64,000 nucleotides of DNA from Microbacteriaceae bacterium (GCA_004297935.1 SCRE01000010.1:310001-374000); one strand, 5' to 3'. Shown: positions 15,613-26,845, numbered from the stretch's first letter. A program made the numbers and translations. The notes: generated from the sequence alone by a model not told the origin.

Positions 15613-17121
15613 TCAGTATGCCCCCACCGGTCGCAGCAGCACCCGCAGAGTGCGCCACATGATGATGAGGTCGCCCGTGAGTGACCAGTTCTCGACATAG
15701 TAGAGGTCGAGCCGAACGCTTTCGTCCCAGCTCAGGTCGCTGCGCCCGTTCACCTGCCACATCCCGGTGAGGCCCGGCTTGATGAAGAGCCGGCGACGCA
15801 CGTGGCTCTCGTACTCCTCGACCTCGTTGGGCAGCGGCGGCCGCGGCCCGACAAGGCTCATGTCCCCGATGAACACATTCCACAACTGCGGCAACTCGTC
15901 CAGTGAATACTTACGGAGCACACGGCCGACCCGCGTGACGCGGGGATCGGCCTTGAGCTTGAACAGCAGCCCGGCACCCTCGTTCGCGACCTCGAGTGAC
16001 ACCTGATCGGCTTCCGCCGACGCGACCATGCTCCGGAACTTGAGCATACGGAACATGCGACTGTTCCGGCCGACGCGCACCTGCCTGAAGATCGCGCCTC
16101 CCTCGCTGTCGAGTCGCACGATCACGCCGAGCAGGACGAACAGCGGCGCAAGCAGGATGAGCGCGATCCCGGAGAACACGACGTCGAGCGCCCGCTTGAG
16201 CAGATGCTTGCCGCCCTCGAATTGCGGGATTTCGACGTGGATGAGCGGCAACCCCTCCATCGGCCGGAAATGGATGCGCGGGCCGGCGACGTCGGTCAAC
16301 CGCGACGCGAGCACCAGCTCGGTCACCGCCCCTTCCAGTTGCCAACTGAGGTCGCGAATGAACGTCGGGTCCTCACTCGGCCGTCCCGCGACGATCACGG
16401 TGTCGACGTGCAGGTTCCCCGCCGCCATCGCGATCGTGGACAGGTCGGCGACCACCGGCACGGCCAGGCCGGCCGGTGCACCGCCTCCGACGCCATCCGA
16501 CTCGATGGCCACGCCGACGATGTTGTACACGGCGTTGGAATTGCGATTGATCTGATCCACAACGTAGACGACATCTGCCGGCGCCCCGCCGACCAGTGCA
16601 CGGGACAGATAATGTCCGCCTGCCCGCTGGCGTGTCAGCCAACGCCGCCATAACCATCGGCTCGCTGTCAAACCGGTCAGCCCGACCGGCAGCGCCAGCA
16701 CGAAGAAGCCGCGGGCGATGTCAACCTTGCCGATCACGAACAGGATCGCCAGCAGTCCGAATGTGAAGAAGCTGGCTCCCGCCACCCGCTGGTATTCGGT
16801 CACGCCGATTCCGATGATCCGGGACTCGCGGGTGTGGAAGACGCCGAGCAGCAGCAGCCAGGTGGTGACGAACACGAACGCAACGGCCCAGTACAGCTGG
16901 CCGAGGCCGCCGAGATCATCGTTGCCGAGCCCGAACCGAGCCAGAAAGGCGATCGCAACGGACATGACGACGATGACGGTGTCGCTGAACGCAAGCCGCG
17001 TGCGGTAGCTGCGACTCCAGAGCTGTTCCGCCGAGGCACCCTGCTCGTGACGCTTCGTGCCGATGTGCGGCGCGAGTGTCCATCCGCCGAGCATGGTGGG
17101 CCGGTTCTTGACCTCACTCAT
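15613..17121 (-). CDS. Polyprenyl-phosphate sugar phosphotransferase (WbaP/CpsE type)
   Basis: About 502 residues. Four or five N-terminal transmembrane helices (residues about 40-150) precede a CoA-binding-like domain. The catalytic C-terminal bacterial sugar transferase domain starts at KRALDVVFSGIALILLAPLF. It continues through FRQVRVGRNSRMFRMLKFRS, the DELPQLWNVFIGDMSLVGPR signature, and KPGLTGMWQVNGRSDLSW. It moves a sugar-1-phosphate from an NDP-sugar to undecaprenyl phosphate, the first step of exopolysaccharide or capsule repeat assembly. The start at 17121 has a GAGGA 8 bp ahead. Two copies of a 13-bp palindrome lie 180-230 bp upstream. Confidence 0.92.
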   Translation of the reverse strand: MSEVKNRPTMLGGWTLAPHIGTKRHEQGASAEQLWSRSYRTRLAFSDTVIVVMSVAIAFLARFGLGNDDLGGLGQLYWAVAFVFVTTWLLLLGVFHTRESRIIGIGVTEYQRVAGASFFTFGLLAILFVIGKVDIARGFFVLALPVGLTGLTASRWLWRRWLTRQRAGGHYLSRALVGGAPADVVYVVDQINRNSNAVYNIVGVAIESDGVGGGAPAGLAVPVVADLSTIAMAAGNLHVDTVIVAGRPSEDPTFIRDLSWQLEGAVTELVLASRLTDVAGPRIHFRPMEGLPLIHVEIPQFEGGKHLLKRALDVVFSGIALILLAPLFVLLGVIVRLDSEGGAIFRQVRVGRNSRMFRMLKFRSMVASAEADQVSLEVANEGAGLLFKLKADPRVTRVGRVLRKYSLDELPQLWNVFIGDMSLVGPRPPLPNEVEEYESHVRRRLFIKPGLTGMWQVNGRSDLSWDESVRLDLYYVENWSLTGDLIIMWRTLRVLLRPVGAY

Positions 17122-17573
17122 GCCGCACGTCCTCGACTCCTGAGGCGGGCGGCCGACCGACGATTGCACGAATGGCGAATGCGACGAGGTGCGACCGGAG
17201 ATCGGTCGGCGTCGCTAAGGCCACGGGGCACCTCAAAGGTCGGTTAAGGACAAGCAGTTTAAGGAAGGCGAGCTGATCTCACTCCTCGGGTAGAAGTCAA
17301 ACTGAGAAAATCTCGCCTTCACTCACACTGTACTCACTATTGAGAAAATCTCATGTACCCCATTCGGGGCAATCTTCCACCCGCCGGGATCGATGAGGGC
17401 GCATCCGGCGACGGTGGTCCTCACCAGCCGGTGGTCGGTGCGGGACAGAGGCGGGACAGGGGCGATCGGATGCCGCGCGGGCACGTGTCACGCCAATGCG
17501 CACCGCGCGAGCGCGATGCACCCGGGCGTGCGCTCACCCGGGCGTGTGCCGCGCCCGGGCATGCCGAAGTCCG
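17122..17573. other. Intergenic region upstream of the phosphoglycosyltransferase
   Basis: A 452-bp stretch without a gene. It holds two palindromic operator-like sites (17303-17314 and 17341-17353) in an AT-richer patch at about 17240-17355, which probably contains the promoter for the minus-strand gene at 17121. The part from 17356 to 17573 is GC-rich and shows nothing recognisable beyond being 3' flank of the small LAxTG gene. Confidence 0.6.
17303..17353. promoter_or_regulatory. Pair of TGAG-N5-TCTC palindromes (operator-like) before the phosphoglycosyltransferase
   Basis: The sites are TGAGAAAATCTC at 17303-17314 and TGAGAAAATCTCA at 17341-17353. The 26 bp between them contain a possible minus-strand -10 (TACAGT). 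The same motif occurs twice at the promoter of the LAxTG gene 550 bp away, so one DNA-binding protein probably controls both envelope genes. The regulator is not in the window as far as can be seen. Confidence 0.6.
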
Positions 17574-17861
17574 CTAGTCCGAGTGGTGTGCCCTGCGGCG
17601 GGCGATGACGAGAACGAGCCCGCCGGCAACGACGGCTGCACCGGCACCGCCGAGCAGTCCCACCGAGATCGTGCTCCCGGTGTCGGCGAGGCCGGAGACC
17701 GGACTCTCCGGCACATGCACCGTCGAGGTCACGCACGCGTTGCTCTGAGTGCACGGGTCGACAGGAACATAACCGTCGGCGGATGCGGACAACGGCATCG
17801 AAAAGACACTCGCAACCACGATCCCGAGCCCCGCAAGGCAGGACATCACATACTTCTTCAT
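17574..17861 (-). CDS. Small secreted LAxTG sortase substrate
   Basis: A 95-residue protein. The start MKKYVMSC has GAGG 7 bp ahead at 17861; an ATG at 17873 lacks a site. Residues 1-28 are a signal peptide ending in ASADG. A short extracellular part with two cysteines (PCTQSNAC) follows. Then comes the cell-wall sorting signal: GLADTGS, the hydrophobic stretch VGLLGGAGAAVVAGGLVLVI and the basic tail ARRRAHHSD. LAxTG is the class E sortase recognition pattern of actinobacteria. The mature exposed part is only about 35 residues, so it may be a small wall-anchored stalk or cap; function unknown. Its promoter carries two copies of the shared palindrome. Confidence 0.82.
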   Translation of the reverse strand: MKKYVMSCLAGLGIVVASVFSMPLSASADGYVPVDPCTQSNACVTSTVHVPESPVSGLADTGSTISVGLLGGAGAAVVAGGLVLVIARRRAHHSD

Positions 17862-17896
17862 AGCGAACCTCATCCATCGGGTTTGGAAGTGGGACC

Positions 17897-17937
17897 TGAG
17901 ATATTCTCAGTATAGCTCTGAATATGAGTAAATCTCA
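17897..17937 (-). promoter_or_regulatory. Promoter of the LAxTG gene with two palindromic operators
   Basis: TGAGATATTCTCA lies at 17897-17909 and TGAGTAAATCTCA at 17925-17937. Reading on the minus strand, a -10 TATACT occupies 17909-17914, between and touching the two sites. The upstream site covers the -35 position, 17 bp away, where the hexamer is poor. This geometry suits repression by a dimer bound at both palindromes, or activation from the upstream one. Confidence 0.62.
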
Positions 17938-17982
17938 TTAACTCCAGGGTCTTTTCACAGTCATCGAATTGCATCATCCCGT

Positions 17983-18093
17983 TGGTCGAGTAGCCCGCGA
18001 GCGCAGTGAGCAGGCGTATCGAGACCCCGCAATGAGGTGTTGATACGGGTCTCGATACGGGTCTCGATACGCTCGTACCTCGCTACTCGACCA
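17983..18093. repeat. Dispersed GGTCGAGTAG inverted-repeat element, copy A
   Basis: The left arm starts TGGTCGAGTAGCCCGCGAGC and runs to CGTATCGAGACC. The right arm returns as GGTCTCGATACG ending CGCTACTCGACCA, with a GGTCTCGATACG segment duplicated in the middle. The two arms can fold into a long imperfect hairpin. Related copies occur at 20161, 23756, 25081, 29028 and 33398. The rest of the 17862-18229 spacer has the promoter described separately and no gene. Confidence 0.8.
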
Positions 18094-18229
18094 CCAAGTC
18101 ACCGAACATCGCCGACTGTGAAAAAGCCCTGCATCAACTCTGAGATGGATGCGGCAGCGACGCGACTCGCGCGCCGCTCGACTCCTACCGGTTTCCTCAG
18201 CAGCGAGTCAGCGCACGCTCACTGCGCGC

Positions 18230-20044
18230 TCACCTGAGGGTGGCCGAACACGGCAGCGCCATCCGGCGCACCTCCGTCGCAGAGACACCCGGCGTCGCTT
18301 GCACGCCGACAGACGCGGAATCGGCTTGCCCTGCGGGTGGCGCGCTCGCACCGACGAACTGAAAGTCGAAGGTGACGCTCTGTCCCGGCGTCAGCCGGAC
18401 GAAGACATGGGCGACGGCGTGACCTTCGTCCTCCGCGCGCTGAACGGCGACATTCTTACCCGCGCTCTGCACGGCCAGGAGCACGGCTCCCGGTGGTGCA
18501 TAAACTGCGACTGCGGTATGGATGTCTCCTGGGGCCACACCGGAGAGCCCGGCACCGGTGACATACGGAGGCAGCGTCGTTGCCGCGTCCGCGGGGGCGG
18601 AGCTGCTCAGAGTGACGCTCACGCTGTAGTTCGGCCGCTTGTCTGCGCGACAACCGGCCATGCCGACCTGCACGCTCGTGTGCAGGTAGTAGTCCATCTT
18701 GGCGCCGGTGGCGTCGTTGAGATATACGCCGAAGTCATGATGGGTCGGCGAGCTGACCGGCAGCGTCCCCGCGAGCGTCGTCTGCGCGATGGACGACTGT
18801 TCCGTCGCGTGAGCGCTCCACAGCAGAATCCGGTGTTCGGCTCCCGCACGCGCCAGGGCGGTCACCATCGCCCTTGGATCGACGCCGCCACGTGCCACCT
18901 TCTCGAAGACCGCAGCCGCAACGCTCGCGAAGAACGCGTTCTGCTGCAGCGGATCGCTGTAGCGCGCATATGCCTCGCTGAGGAGCACGCGCACCACGTT
19001 GTCACTGGTCAATTCATCGCCCGTACCCACGGTGACCGGTCCGGTGGCGGTGAGCAGGTAGCTCAGCGCCACCGGATCGATGGAGATGACCCCGTCGACC
19101 TCTGTGCCGAACCGGAGCTTCCACATCTCACGCGCGAGCTCCGCGGAAAGCGGAAAGCTCGGCGTCAGGGTGACGTCCTGAATGAACTCGCCCGTGATGT
19201 CGCCGTAGAGCCGCTGCGTCGCTGCGGGCAGCGGCAGGACCGGGCTCGGGAAATTCGGAAAGTCGCTCGAGGACGCCTGTTGCACCAGCCGGATGGCGCC
19301 GTCCTGAGTACGGATCAGCGCGAGCGCGCCCACGATGCCGCCGGTCGAACGCGCCTCCGCGTTGTTCTGGACGACGAGCAGATACGTGCGCGGCCCGTTC
19401 AAACCGAGCATGTCGGGCAGCAGGCGCGTGGCACGGCTGAGGGCGTCCGTGGCGGTGCCGGCCGCTTGCAGACCGGCACGCAATCGGCTCACGGCGTCGG
19501 TCACGACGCCCAGTGTGCCCGAGGTGTCGATGCGGCGCACCGTGGACAGGCCCTCCTGGAGTGCGGCGTTCGCCGCGGTGATCGTTGGCGCGACCCGAAC
19601 CAGGGGTTGAAGCGGAACCACCCCGTCGGCCGGTTTGAAGCCGGACAGGCTCAGCGAGCCGGCGATGCGCGCCAGCGGTCGGATGGAGCGGTCGGTGACC
19701 TCCGATGCCACGGACGACAGCTCACGGACCGCCGTCAGGTTCGCGCCGAGTACGGGAATGATCTCTGCCGCCCGCCAGATCGGATCGCTTGTCGCAGCTC
19801 GAGCTGCGTGCACCCTCTTTTCGAGAGCCGCGGTGGTCACCGTCGCGGCCTTCGCGTCACCCGCCGCGATCTGAGACTGGATCGTGGAGACCAGGGCGAC
19901 GGATGTCTGAAGGTCGCCTTTCGCTTGGAACGCCCTCGCGGTGACCCACACACCGCACCCGAACAGCAGCAGGAGCACCGCCAGGACGACCCACCAGACG
20001 ATCCTGCGCCGCGAGCGCGGTCGTGCAGCGGCGGGCTCGGACAT
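18230..20044 (-). CDS. DUF4012 domain-containing membrane-anchored protein
   Basis: A 604-residue protein. A basic start (ARPRSRRRIVWW) leads into one transmembrane helix, VVLAVLLLLFGCGVWVTARA, followed by a large extracellular domain. The DUF4012 hallmark YLLVVQNNAEARSTGGIVGA is present, then GALALIRTQDGAIRL and a GVISIDPVALSYLL segment. The family has distant resemblance to LytR-CpsA-Psr-type envelope proteins and is often encoded in exopolysaccharide regions; its activity is not established. Two cysteines near the C-terminus (AGCRADK and LPCSATLR) could pair. It lies downstream of tuf, separated by a strong terminator hairpin, and so is probably transcribed on its own. Confidence 0.88.
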   Translation of the reverse strand: MSEPAAARPRSRRRIVWWVVLAVLLLLFGCGVWVTARAFQAKGDLQTSVALVSTIQSQIAAGDAKAATVTTAALEKRVHAARAATSDPIWRAAEIIPVLGANLTAVRELSSVASEVTDRSIRPLARIAGSLSLSGFKPADGVVPLQPLVRVAPTITAANAALQEGLSTVRRIDTSGTLGVVTDAVSRLRAGLQAAGTATDALSRATRLLPDMLGLNGPRTYLLVVQNNAEARSTGGIVGALALIRTQDGAIRLVQQASSSDFPNFPSPVLPLPAATQRLYGDITGEFIQDVTLTPSFPLSAELAREMWKLRFGTEVDGVISIDPVALSYLLTATGPVTVGTGDELTSDNVVRVLLSEAYARYSDPLQQNAFFASVAAAVFEKVARGGVDPRAMVTALARAGAEHRILLWSAHATEQSSIAQTTLAGTLPVSSPTHHDFGVYLNDATGAKMDYYLHTSVQVGMAGCRADKRPNYSVSVTLSSSAPADAATTLPPYVTGAGLSGVAPGDIHTAVAVYAPPGAVLLAVQSAGKNVAVQRAEDEGHAVAHVFVRLTPGQSVTFDFQFVGASAPPAGQADSASVGVQATPGVSATEVRRMALPCSATLR

Positions 20045-20119
20045 ACGATCCAGTCAATCATCAGAAGCCGAGCCGCGGAATGCTCGTCCCCGGCAACGCA
20101 CCCCCAAGACAGGGCACAC

Positions 20120-20157
20120 GCAACAGGGGCCGAGCCTTTCGGCTCGACCCCTGTTGC
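20120..20157 (-). terminator. Terminator-like hairpin after tuf
   Basis: The arms 20120-20136 and 20141-20157 form a 17-bp stem closed by a 4-base loop. The single imperfect position is a G-U pair in minus-strand RNA, as expected for a hairpin serving tuf. No clear U-tract follows, which is common in high-GC actinobacteria. Confidence 0.75.
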
Positions 20158-20160
20158 GGA

Positions 20161-20197
20161 TCTCGATACGCTCGCCGGCGCTCGTTACTCGATCACC
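20161..20197. repeat. Dispersed repeat element, copy B (half element)
   Basis: TCTCGATACGCTCGCCGGCG followed by CTCGTTACTCGATCACC is the right arm only of the GGTCGAGTAG repeat. It is wedged between the tuf stop and the terminator hairpin. Confidence 0.65.
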
Positions 20198-20203
20198 GGG
20201 TGT

Positions 20204-21397
20204 TTACTTGATGACCTTGGTCACCGTTCCGGCACCGACCGTTCGGCCGCCCTCGCGGATCGCGAAGCCCAGACCCTCCTCCATGGCAATCGGCTGGATC
20301 AGCTCGACCGTCATGTCGGTGGTGTCGCCCGGCATGACCATCTCGGTGCCCTCGGGCAGCGTGATGACGCCGGTCACATCGGTGGTGCGGAAGTAGAACT
20401 GTGGACGGTAGTTCGCGTAGAACGGGTTGTGACGCCCACCCTCGTCCTTGGACAGGATGTACGCGGTGCCCTCGAAGTTCGTGTGCGGGGTGACAGAACC
20501 CGGCTTCACGACGACCTGGCCGCGCTCGACCTCTTCACGCTTGGTCCCACGAAGAAGCAGGCCACAGTTCTCACCGGCCCACGCCTCGTCGAGCTGCTTG
20601 TGGAACATCTCGATCCCGGTGACCGTGGTCTTCTGCGTCGGGCGGATGCCGACGATCTCGACCTCGGAGTTGATCTTCAGCGTGCCACGCTCGGCGCGGC
20701 CGGTGACGACGGTGCCACGACCGGTGATGGTGAAGACGTCCTCGATCGGCATCAGGAACGGCTTGTCCTTGTCGCGGATCGGGTCCGGGATGGACTCGTC
20801 GACGGCATCCATCAGGTCGAGGATGGACTGGGTCCACTTCTCGTCGCCCTCGAGCGCCTTCAGCGCCGAAACCTGAACGACGGGAGCGTTGTCGCCGTCG
20901 AAGCCCTGGCTGGAGAGCAGCTCGCGGACCTCGAGCTCGACGAGCTCCATGATCTCCTCGTCGTCGACGGCGTCGGACTTGTTCAGCGCGACCAGCAGGT
21001 ACGGCACGCCGACCTGCTTGGCGAGCAGAACGTGCTCACGCGTCTGAGCCATCGGGCCATCGGTGGCGGCGACCACGAGGATCGCGCCGTCCATCTGCGC
21101 CGCACCGGTGATCATGTTCTTGATGTAGTCAGCGTGCCCCGGGGCGTCGACGTGCGCATAGTGGCGCTTCGGAGTCTCGTACTCGACGTGCGAGATGTTG
21201 ATCGTGATGCCGCGCTGGCGCTCCTCGGGAGCGGAGTCGATGGACGCAAAGTCACGCTGAACGTTGATCGCCGACGGGTACTTGTCGGCAAGCACCTTCG
21301 AGATCGCTGCGGTCAGGGTGGTCTTTCCGTGGTCGACGTGACCGATCGTTCCGATGTTGACGTGCGGCTTAGTCCGCTCGAACTTGGCCTTAGCCAC
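20204..21397 (-). CDS. tuf: Elongation factor Tu
   Basis: A 397-residue translational GTPase that delivers aminoacyl-tRNA to the ribosome. The G motifs are all visible: [14 protein letters not shown] (P-loop), the switch [27 protein letters not shown] (G3; Ala where many have Cys), and NKSD (G4; Ser where many have Cys). Domains 2 and 3 follow, with [13 protein letters not shown] and [13 protein letters not shown]. It starts at a GTG with GAGGAGG 6-7 bp ahead. It is the last gene of the str operon, 207 bp after fusA, and an AT-rich patch at about 21466-21500 may give it its own promoter. Confidence 0.98.
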   Translation of the reverse strand: MAKAKFERTKPHVNIGTIGHVDHGKTTLTAAISKVLADKYPSAINVQRDFASIDSAPEERQRGITINISHVEYETPKRHYAHVDAPGHADYIKNMITGAAQMDGAILVVAATDGPMAQTREHVLLAKQVGVPYLLVALNKSDAVDDEEIMELVELEVRELLSSQGFDGDNAPVVQVSALKALEGDEKWTQSILDLMDAVDESIPDPIRDKDKPFLMPIEDVFTITGRGTVVTGRAERGTLKINSEVEIVGIRPTQKTTVTGIEMFHKQLDEAWAGENCGLLLRGTKREEVERGQVVVKPGSVTPHTNFEGTAYILSKDEGGRHNPFYANYRPQFYFRTTDVTGVITLPEGTEMVMPGDTTDMTVELIQPIAMEEGLGFAIREGGRTVGAGTVTKVIK

Positions 21398-21542
21398 TGT
21401 GGTCCTCCTCAGGACTCTCGTGTAGAAAATGCGGCCGCAATGGTCGTGCGGCCGAACAGTCTACGGGGATTGTGTATTTATGTTACTTGATCAAATGAGA
21501 AGCCTACCGGGGCAGCGTGGCCGCCTCGGCGCCGGCGTCGCG

Positions 21543-21604
21543 GCGACGGTCCACCGGACCGTCGCTTTGAGTTCCAGCGCGCCCTTTCGGGCGAGTGATC
21601 GAAG

Positions 21605-21614
<10 letters not shown>
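21543..21614 (-). promoter_or_regulatory. Two hairpins in the fusA-tuf spacer
   Basis: A perfect 10-bp stem with a 3-base loop lies at 21543-21565. A 10-bp stem with a 6-base loop lies at 21589-21614 and includes the fusA stop codon. Neither is followed by a U-run in the minus direction. They may cause partial termination or RNA processing, so that tuf can be expressed at a different level from fusA. Confidence 0.5.
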
Positions 21615-23719
<2,105 letters not shown>

Positions 23720-23755
23720 TTGGGGATTCCTTACGAATGATGTGAATGTTCTTCG

Positions 23756-23851
23756 TTGGTCGAGTAGCGAGGAACGAGCGTATCGAGACCCCCTTCGACA
23801 AGCTCAGGGGCCGGGTCCCGATACGTTCGCTGGCACTCTCTACTCGACCAA
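23756..23851. repeat. Dispersed GGTCGAGTAG inverted-repeat element, copy C
   Basis: A complete copy: TTGGTCGAGTAGCGAGGAAC to CGTATCGAGACC on the left, and GTCCCGATACGTTCGCTGG to CTACTCGACCAA on the right. The arms pair over most of their length around a CTTCGACAAGCTCAGG centre. It sits inside the str operon, between rpsG and fusA, and so would be transcribed as a large hairpin. Confidence 0.8.
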
Positions 23852-23877
23852 CGACGGGAAGCTGTGTTGCTGTGTTA

Positions 23878-24348
23878 TTACCAGCGGTAGTGTGCGAAGG
23901 CCTTGTTCGACTCGGCCATCTTGTGCGTGTCTTCGCGGCGCTTGACGGCGGCACCGAGACCGTTGGACGCGTCCAGGATCTCGTTGGTCAGACGCTCGGT
24001 CATCGTCTTCTCGCGACGAGCCTTCGCGTAGCTGGTCAGCCAGCGCAACGCGAGCGTGTTCGCACGGTGCGGCTTGACCTCGATCGGCACCTGGTAGGTC
24101 GAGCCGCCGACGCGGCGGCTCTTGACCTCGATGGTGGGCCGCACGTTGTCGAGCGCCTTCTTGAGGGTGACGATCGCATCCTGGCCGTTCTTGGCGGAGA
24201 CGCCCTCGAGCGCGCCGTACACGATGCGCTCGGCGAGGCCCTTCTTGCCGTCGAGCAGGATCTTGTTGACCAGCTGGCTGACGATGGGGGCGCCGTAGAC
24301 GGGATCGGCGACGACCGGACGCTTCGGGGCGGGACCCTTGCGAGGCAT
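23878..24348 (-). CDS. rpsG: 30S ribosomal protein S7
   Basis: A 156-residue primary 16S rRNA-binding protein that nucleates assembly of the 30S head. The sequence runs from [19 protein letters not shown], through [20 protein letters not shown] and [19 protein letters not shown], to the C-terminal [15 protein letters not shown], all typical of bacterial S7. Its ATG overlaps the last base of the rpsL stop codon (TAATG), indicating coupled translation. This is the second gene of the str operon. Confidence 0.98.
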   Translation of the reverse strand: MPRKGPAPKRPVVADPVYGAPIVSQLVNKILLDGKKGLAERIVYGALEGVSAKNGQDAIVTLKKALDNVRPTIEVKSRRVGGSTYQVPIEVKPHRANTLALRWLTSYAKARREKTMTERLTNEILDASNGLGAAVKRREDTHKMAESNKAFAHYRW

Positions 24349-24722
24349 TACTTCTTCTCCATCTTCGCGCCGTAACGGCTGCGAGCCTGCTTGCGGTTCT
24401 TGACGGCCTGGGTGTCCAGCGCGCCGCGAACGATCTTGTAGCGGACACCGGGGAGGTCCTTGACACGACCGCCGCGGACGAGCACCATCGAGTGCTCCTG
24501 CAGGTTGTGACCCTCACCGGGAATGTACGCGGTGACCTCTGTGCCGTTGGAAAGCTTGACACGAGCGACCTTGCGCAGCGCCGAGTTCGGCTTCTTCGGC
24601 GTGGTCGTGTAGACGCGGGTGCACACGCCGCGCTGTTGCGGGTTGGACTTCAGGGCGGGCGCCTTGGTCTTGGTGACCTTGGGGCTGCGGCCCTTCCGAA
24701 CCAACTGCTGAATGGTTGGCAC
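24348..24722 (-). CDS. rpsL: 30S ribosomal protein S12
   Basis: A 124-residue decoding-centre protein. The real start is a GTG at 24722 ([11 protein letters not shown] follows) with AAGGAG 6 bp ahead; the frame can be extended to 24749 but without homology. The conserved [18 protein letters not shown] and [17 protein letters not shown] loops carry the lysines where streptomycin-resistance changes usually fall. Both lysines are present, so the sequence is the susceptible form. It is the first gene of the rpsL-rpsG-fusA-tuf operon. Confidence 0.98.
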   Translation of the reverse strand: MPTIQQLVRKGRSPKVTKTKAPALKSNPQQRGVCTRVYTTTPKKPNSALRKVARVKLSNGTEVTAYIPGEGHNLQEHSMVLVRGGRVKDLPGVRYKIVRGALDTQAVKNRKQARSRYGAKMEKK

Positions 24723-25080
24723 TACTTGCTCCTTGTAAATGAACTGCACGGTGACAGCTTGTTGCCTGTGTTGCTTGATTCACCAGGCAGCATCCCAGAA
24801 TGCGCATTCGAGAATGAGCTCTGTTCGCTGGATGGTATGCCGTGGGGGCGACTGGTCGCCCAACATGGATCGGTACGTGCCTGCACGCGGTCCGGATCGA
24901 ACGATCGGATGCGAGGCATCCGAATTTCGGGCGCGGAACGAGCGCGCGACAAAGCGCACACCCGAAAAGGATAGCACTTCTACGCGCATTTGGCCGAACC
25001 CGGCTTCGCCGGTCGGGTAGCGAGGCGGTGGGCCGAGTAGGCCGCCCGCGGCCTCAGGAACCTTAGCGGGAAAAAGACGG
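24723..25080. other. Upstream region of the str operon
   Basis: About 360 bp with no supported gene; long frames here are GC-bias artefacts. A minus-strand TATCCT at 24968-24973 is a candidate -10 for rpsL, but its -35 is poor. That would give a leader of about 240 nt. No terminator or known leader motif was recognised. Confidence 0.4.
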
Positions 25081-25136
25081 TGGTCGAGTAGCCCGCGACG
25101 AAGGAGCAGGCGTATCGAGACCCGTATCGAGACCGC
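25081..25136. repeat. Dispersed GGTCGAGTAG repeat element, copy D
   Basis: TGGTCGAGTAGCCCGCGACG, then AGGCGTATCGAGACC followed by a second TATCGAGACC. This is the left arm only, in the same orientation as copy A. It lies directly after the stop of the proline-rich membrane protein gene. Confidence 0.72.
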
Positions 25137-25141
25137 GACCC

Positions 25142-26641
25142 TCACGCCGTGGCGGGATTGACCACGCCGGTCATGAAGGTCGCCCCCGAGTCGTCGATCT
25201 TCGTGATGGAGCCGGACACGCGCACCGGAATGGGATCGGTGCGCGACGTGCCATGTCCCTTTGCGTTCGAGATGTCCGAGGTGAAGGTGGCGGCACCCGG
25301 TGTGGTCGTCGTCACGCTCCAGCCACCGTCGCGCCAGGCGCCGATCTTGAACACCGGGCGCGGATCGATCGTCCACTTCACATTCGTGTATGTGTATGCG
25401 GGGTCCTGCCCGGTCGCGCCGAACGGGCAGTTCGGAGGCAGGAATGCCGTGGAGGCCGCGCAGCCGTCGAGATAGTTGTCGACGGCATCCGTTGCGGCGC
25501 CGACACCGTGTTCTGTCAGCGTCGCATCGACGGTCACCGGCTTCGAGCCGGCGGTGCCGAATCCGATCACCGCGGCACTCGCGTCGTTCAGCGTGTACCA
25601 CTGCGAGGTGCTGGCCGCCGTCACGCGATAGGTGCCGGGAAACGCGGCGAGTTCGACGGCCGCCTGACGCGGCGCGGTGATGCCGGCGACGATCACCGCG
25701 GCATCCGACGGGCCGTTCACGCGAACGAGAACCGCACCGAGCCGCACCGGCTCCAACCGCCAGATCGGAAAGAACAGCAGGTTGGCTCCCGCCTTGTCGA
25801 GCGTGAACGTCTGCGTGTAACGTCGCGCACCCTGTGCGAGCTGAACGGTCACCGCCGCAGTGTCGCCGTTGATCGCCGTGGTGCCGATCGCGAAACGGCT
25901 GATGCGGTCGGTTGCGGCCCGGTAGGCGGCATCCGTCAAGAGAAGATCGGCGGAAGCCGGGTGCACCCCGCTGATGCTCAGCGCTTTTGTCGCGTCGCCG
26001 TTTTCAAGCGCGTGCAGGTATGCCGCGACGGCGCGTTCGGGAGCCAGGGACGCGGACAGTGCCGCTGCGGCGACCACGCCGGCGATGATGAGCAGCACCA
26101 CCAGCGCGACACCGGAGACGACGGCGATGATCGGGCCGGCGCGCTTGCTTCCCTGTGGTCGCTGCCGCTCGGGCGGGAAGCGCCGGGGTGCGGCGTGTTG
26201 CGGAACGGCGGGTTGCGGCGGGTCGGATTGATGCAGGTCGGACTCATTCAGGGCGGACTGATTCAGCGCCGGCTGCTGCGGGGCGGACTGCCCCAGGGCG
26301 GGCTGCTGTCCGTGCGATGCCGGGTATGCCTGCCGTAGATATTCCGGTTGCGGCATGTTCGGCTGCGTCGGTCGTGGCGGTGCCCACTGCCCGGGCGGGA
26401 CCGCCTGTCCGGCAGGAGCGGGCAGTCCCGGATGAGCCTGCTGCGCGGCAGGAACTGGCTGTCCGTCAGGGGCACGCTGTCCGTCAGGAGCGGGCTGTCC
26501 GGCAGGAGCGGGCAGTGCCGGATGAGCCTGCTGCGCGGCAGGAACTGGCTGTCCGACAGGAACGGGCAGTCCGCCAGGAGCAGGCAGTGCGTCAGGAACG
26601 GGCTGTCCGGGTGCGACGTCGTTGCCCGACGGATCACTCAT
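25142..26641 (-). CDS. Proline-rich, single-pass membrane protein with extracellular domain
   Basis: A 499-residue protein of unknown function. Residues 1-165 are Pro/Ala/Gln-rich, with a repeated unit (QPVPAAQQAHPALPAPAGQ, again as QPVPAAQQAHPGLPAPAGQ 30 residues later), and are predicted cytoplasmic. One transmembrane helix lies at about 169-198. The outside part begins PERAVAAYLHALENGDATKA, like DUF4878/NTF2-type lipoprotein domains. It continues with two beta-rich repeats and ends with YTNVKWTIDPRPVFKIG. The start at 26641 (MSDPSGND) is preferred over an upstream frame to 26761. It is transcribed away from the str operon promoter region on the same strand, probably alone. Confidence 0.75.
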   Translation of the reverse strand: MSDPSGNDVAPGQPVPDALPAPGGLPVPVGQPVPAAQQAHPALPAPAGQPAPDGQRAPDGQPVPAAQQAHPGLPAPAGQAVPPGQWAPPRPTQPNMPQPEYLRQAYPASHGQQPALGQSAPQQPALNQSALNESDLHQSDPPQPAVPQHAAPRRFPPERQRPQGSKRAGPIIAVVSGVALVVLLIIAGVVAAAALSASLAPERAVAAYLHALENGDATKALSISGVHPASADLLLTDAAYRAATDRISRFAIGTTAINGDTAAVTVQLAQGARRYTQTFTLDKAGANLLFFPIWRLEPVRLGAVLVRVNGPSDAAVIVAGITAPRQAAVELAAFPGTYRVTAASTSQWYTLNDASAAVIGFGTAGSKPVTVDATLTEHGVGAATDAVDNYLDGCAASTAFLPPNCPFGATGQDPAYTYTNVKWTIDPRPVFKIGAWRDGGWSVTTTTPGAATFTSDISNAKGHGTSRTDPIPVRVSGSITKIDDSGATFMTGVVNPATA

Positions 26642-26770
26642 ACTGTTCCCCCCCGCTGTGCTCACGACGCCGATCAGCCTACCGCCCAACGACGGCTGCC
26701 GATCGGACACACGATGCAGGATCTCTGACGACGCCCGGAATCGTATCCTCAAGCCGACCACCCGCGGACG

Positions 26771-26845
26771 GTTTGAAGGAGATAGCCGAGTTCTGCGGCG
26801 ATTTCGGCCGAATCGGCCCTTCGAACTCGACCAGCTCCTTCAAAC
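26771..26845. repeat. 75-bp hairpin element, copy 1 (with surrounding spacer)
   Basis: The sequence runs from GTTTGAAGGAGATAGCCGAG to GACCAGCTCCTTCAAAC. The outer 7-8 and inner 7 bases of each arm pair, with five mismatched bases between. A close copy in the same orientation lies at 27919-27993, on the other side of the nuclease-like gene. The remaining spacer 26642-26996 shows no other feature apart from likely promoter sequence. Confidence 0.7.

Noticed and set aside
18149-21490. A 1113-codon plus-strand open frame
   Set aside because: It is antisense to the DUF4012 gene and tuf, and its residues are Arg/Gly/Asp-rich with no domain. It is a GC-bias artefact of the opposite strand.
24780-25601. 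A 273-codon minus-strand frame over the str operon leader
   Set aside because: It overlaps the well-supported proline-rich membrane protein gene in another frame and has no recognisable domain.
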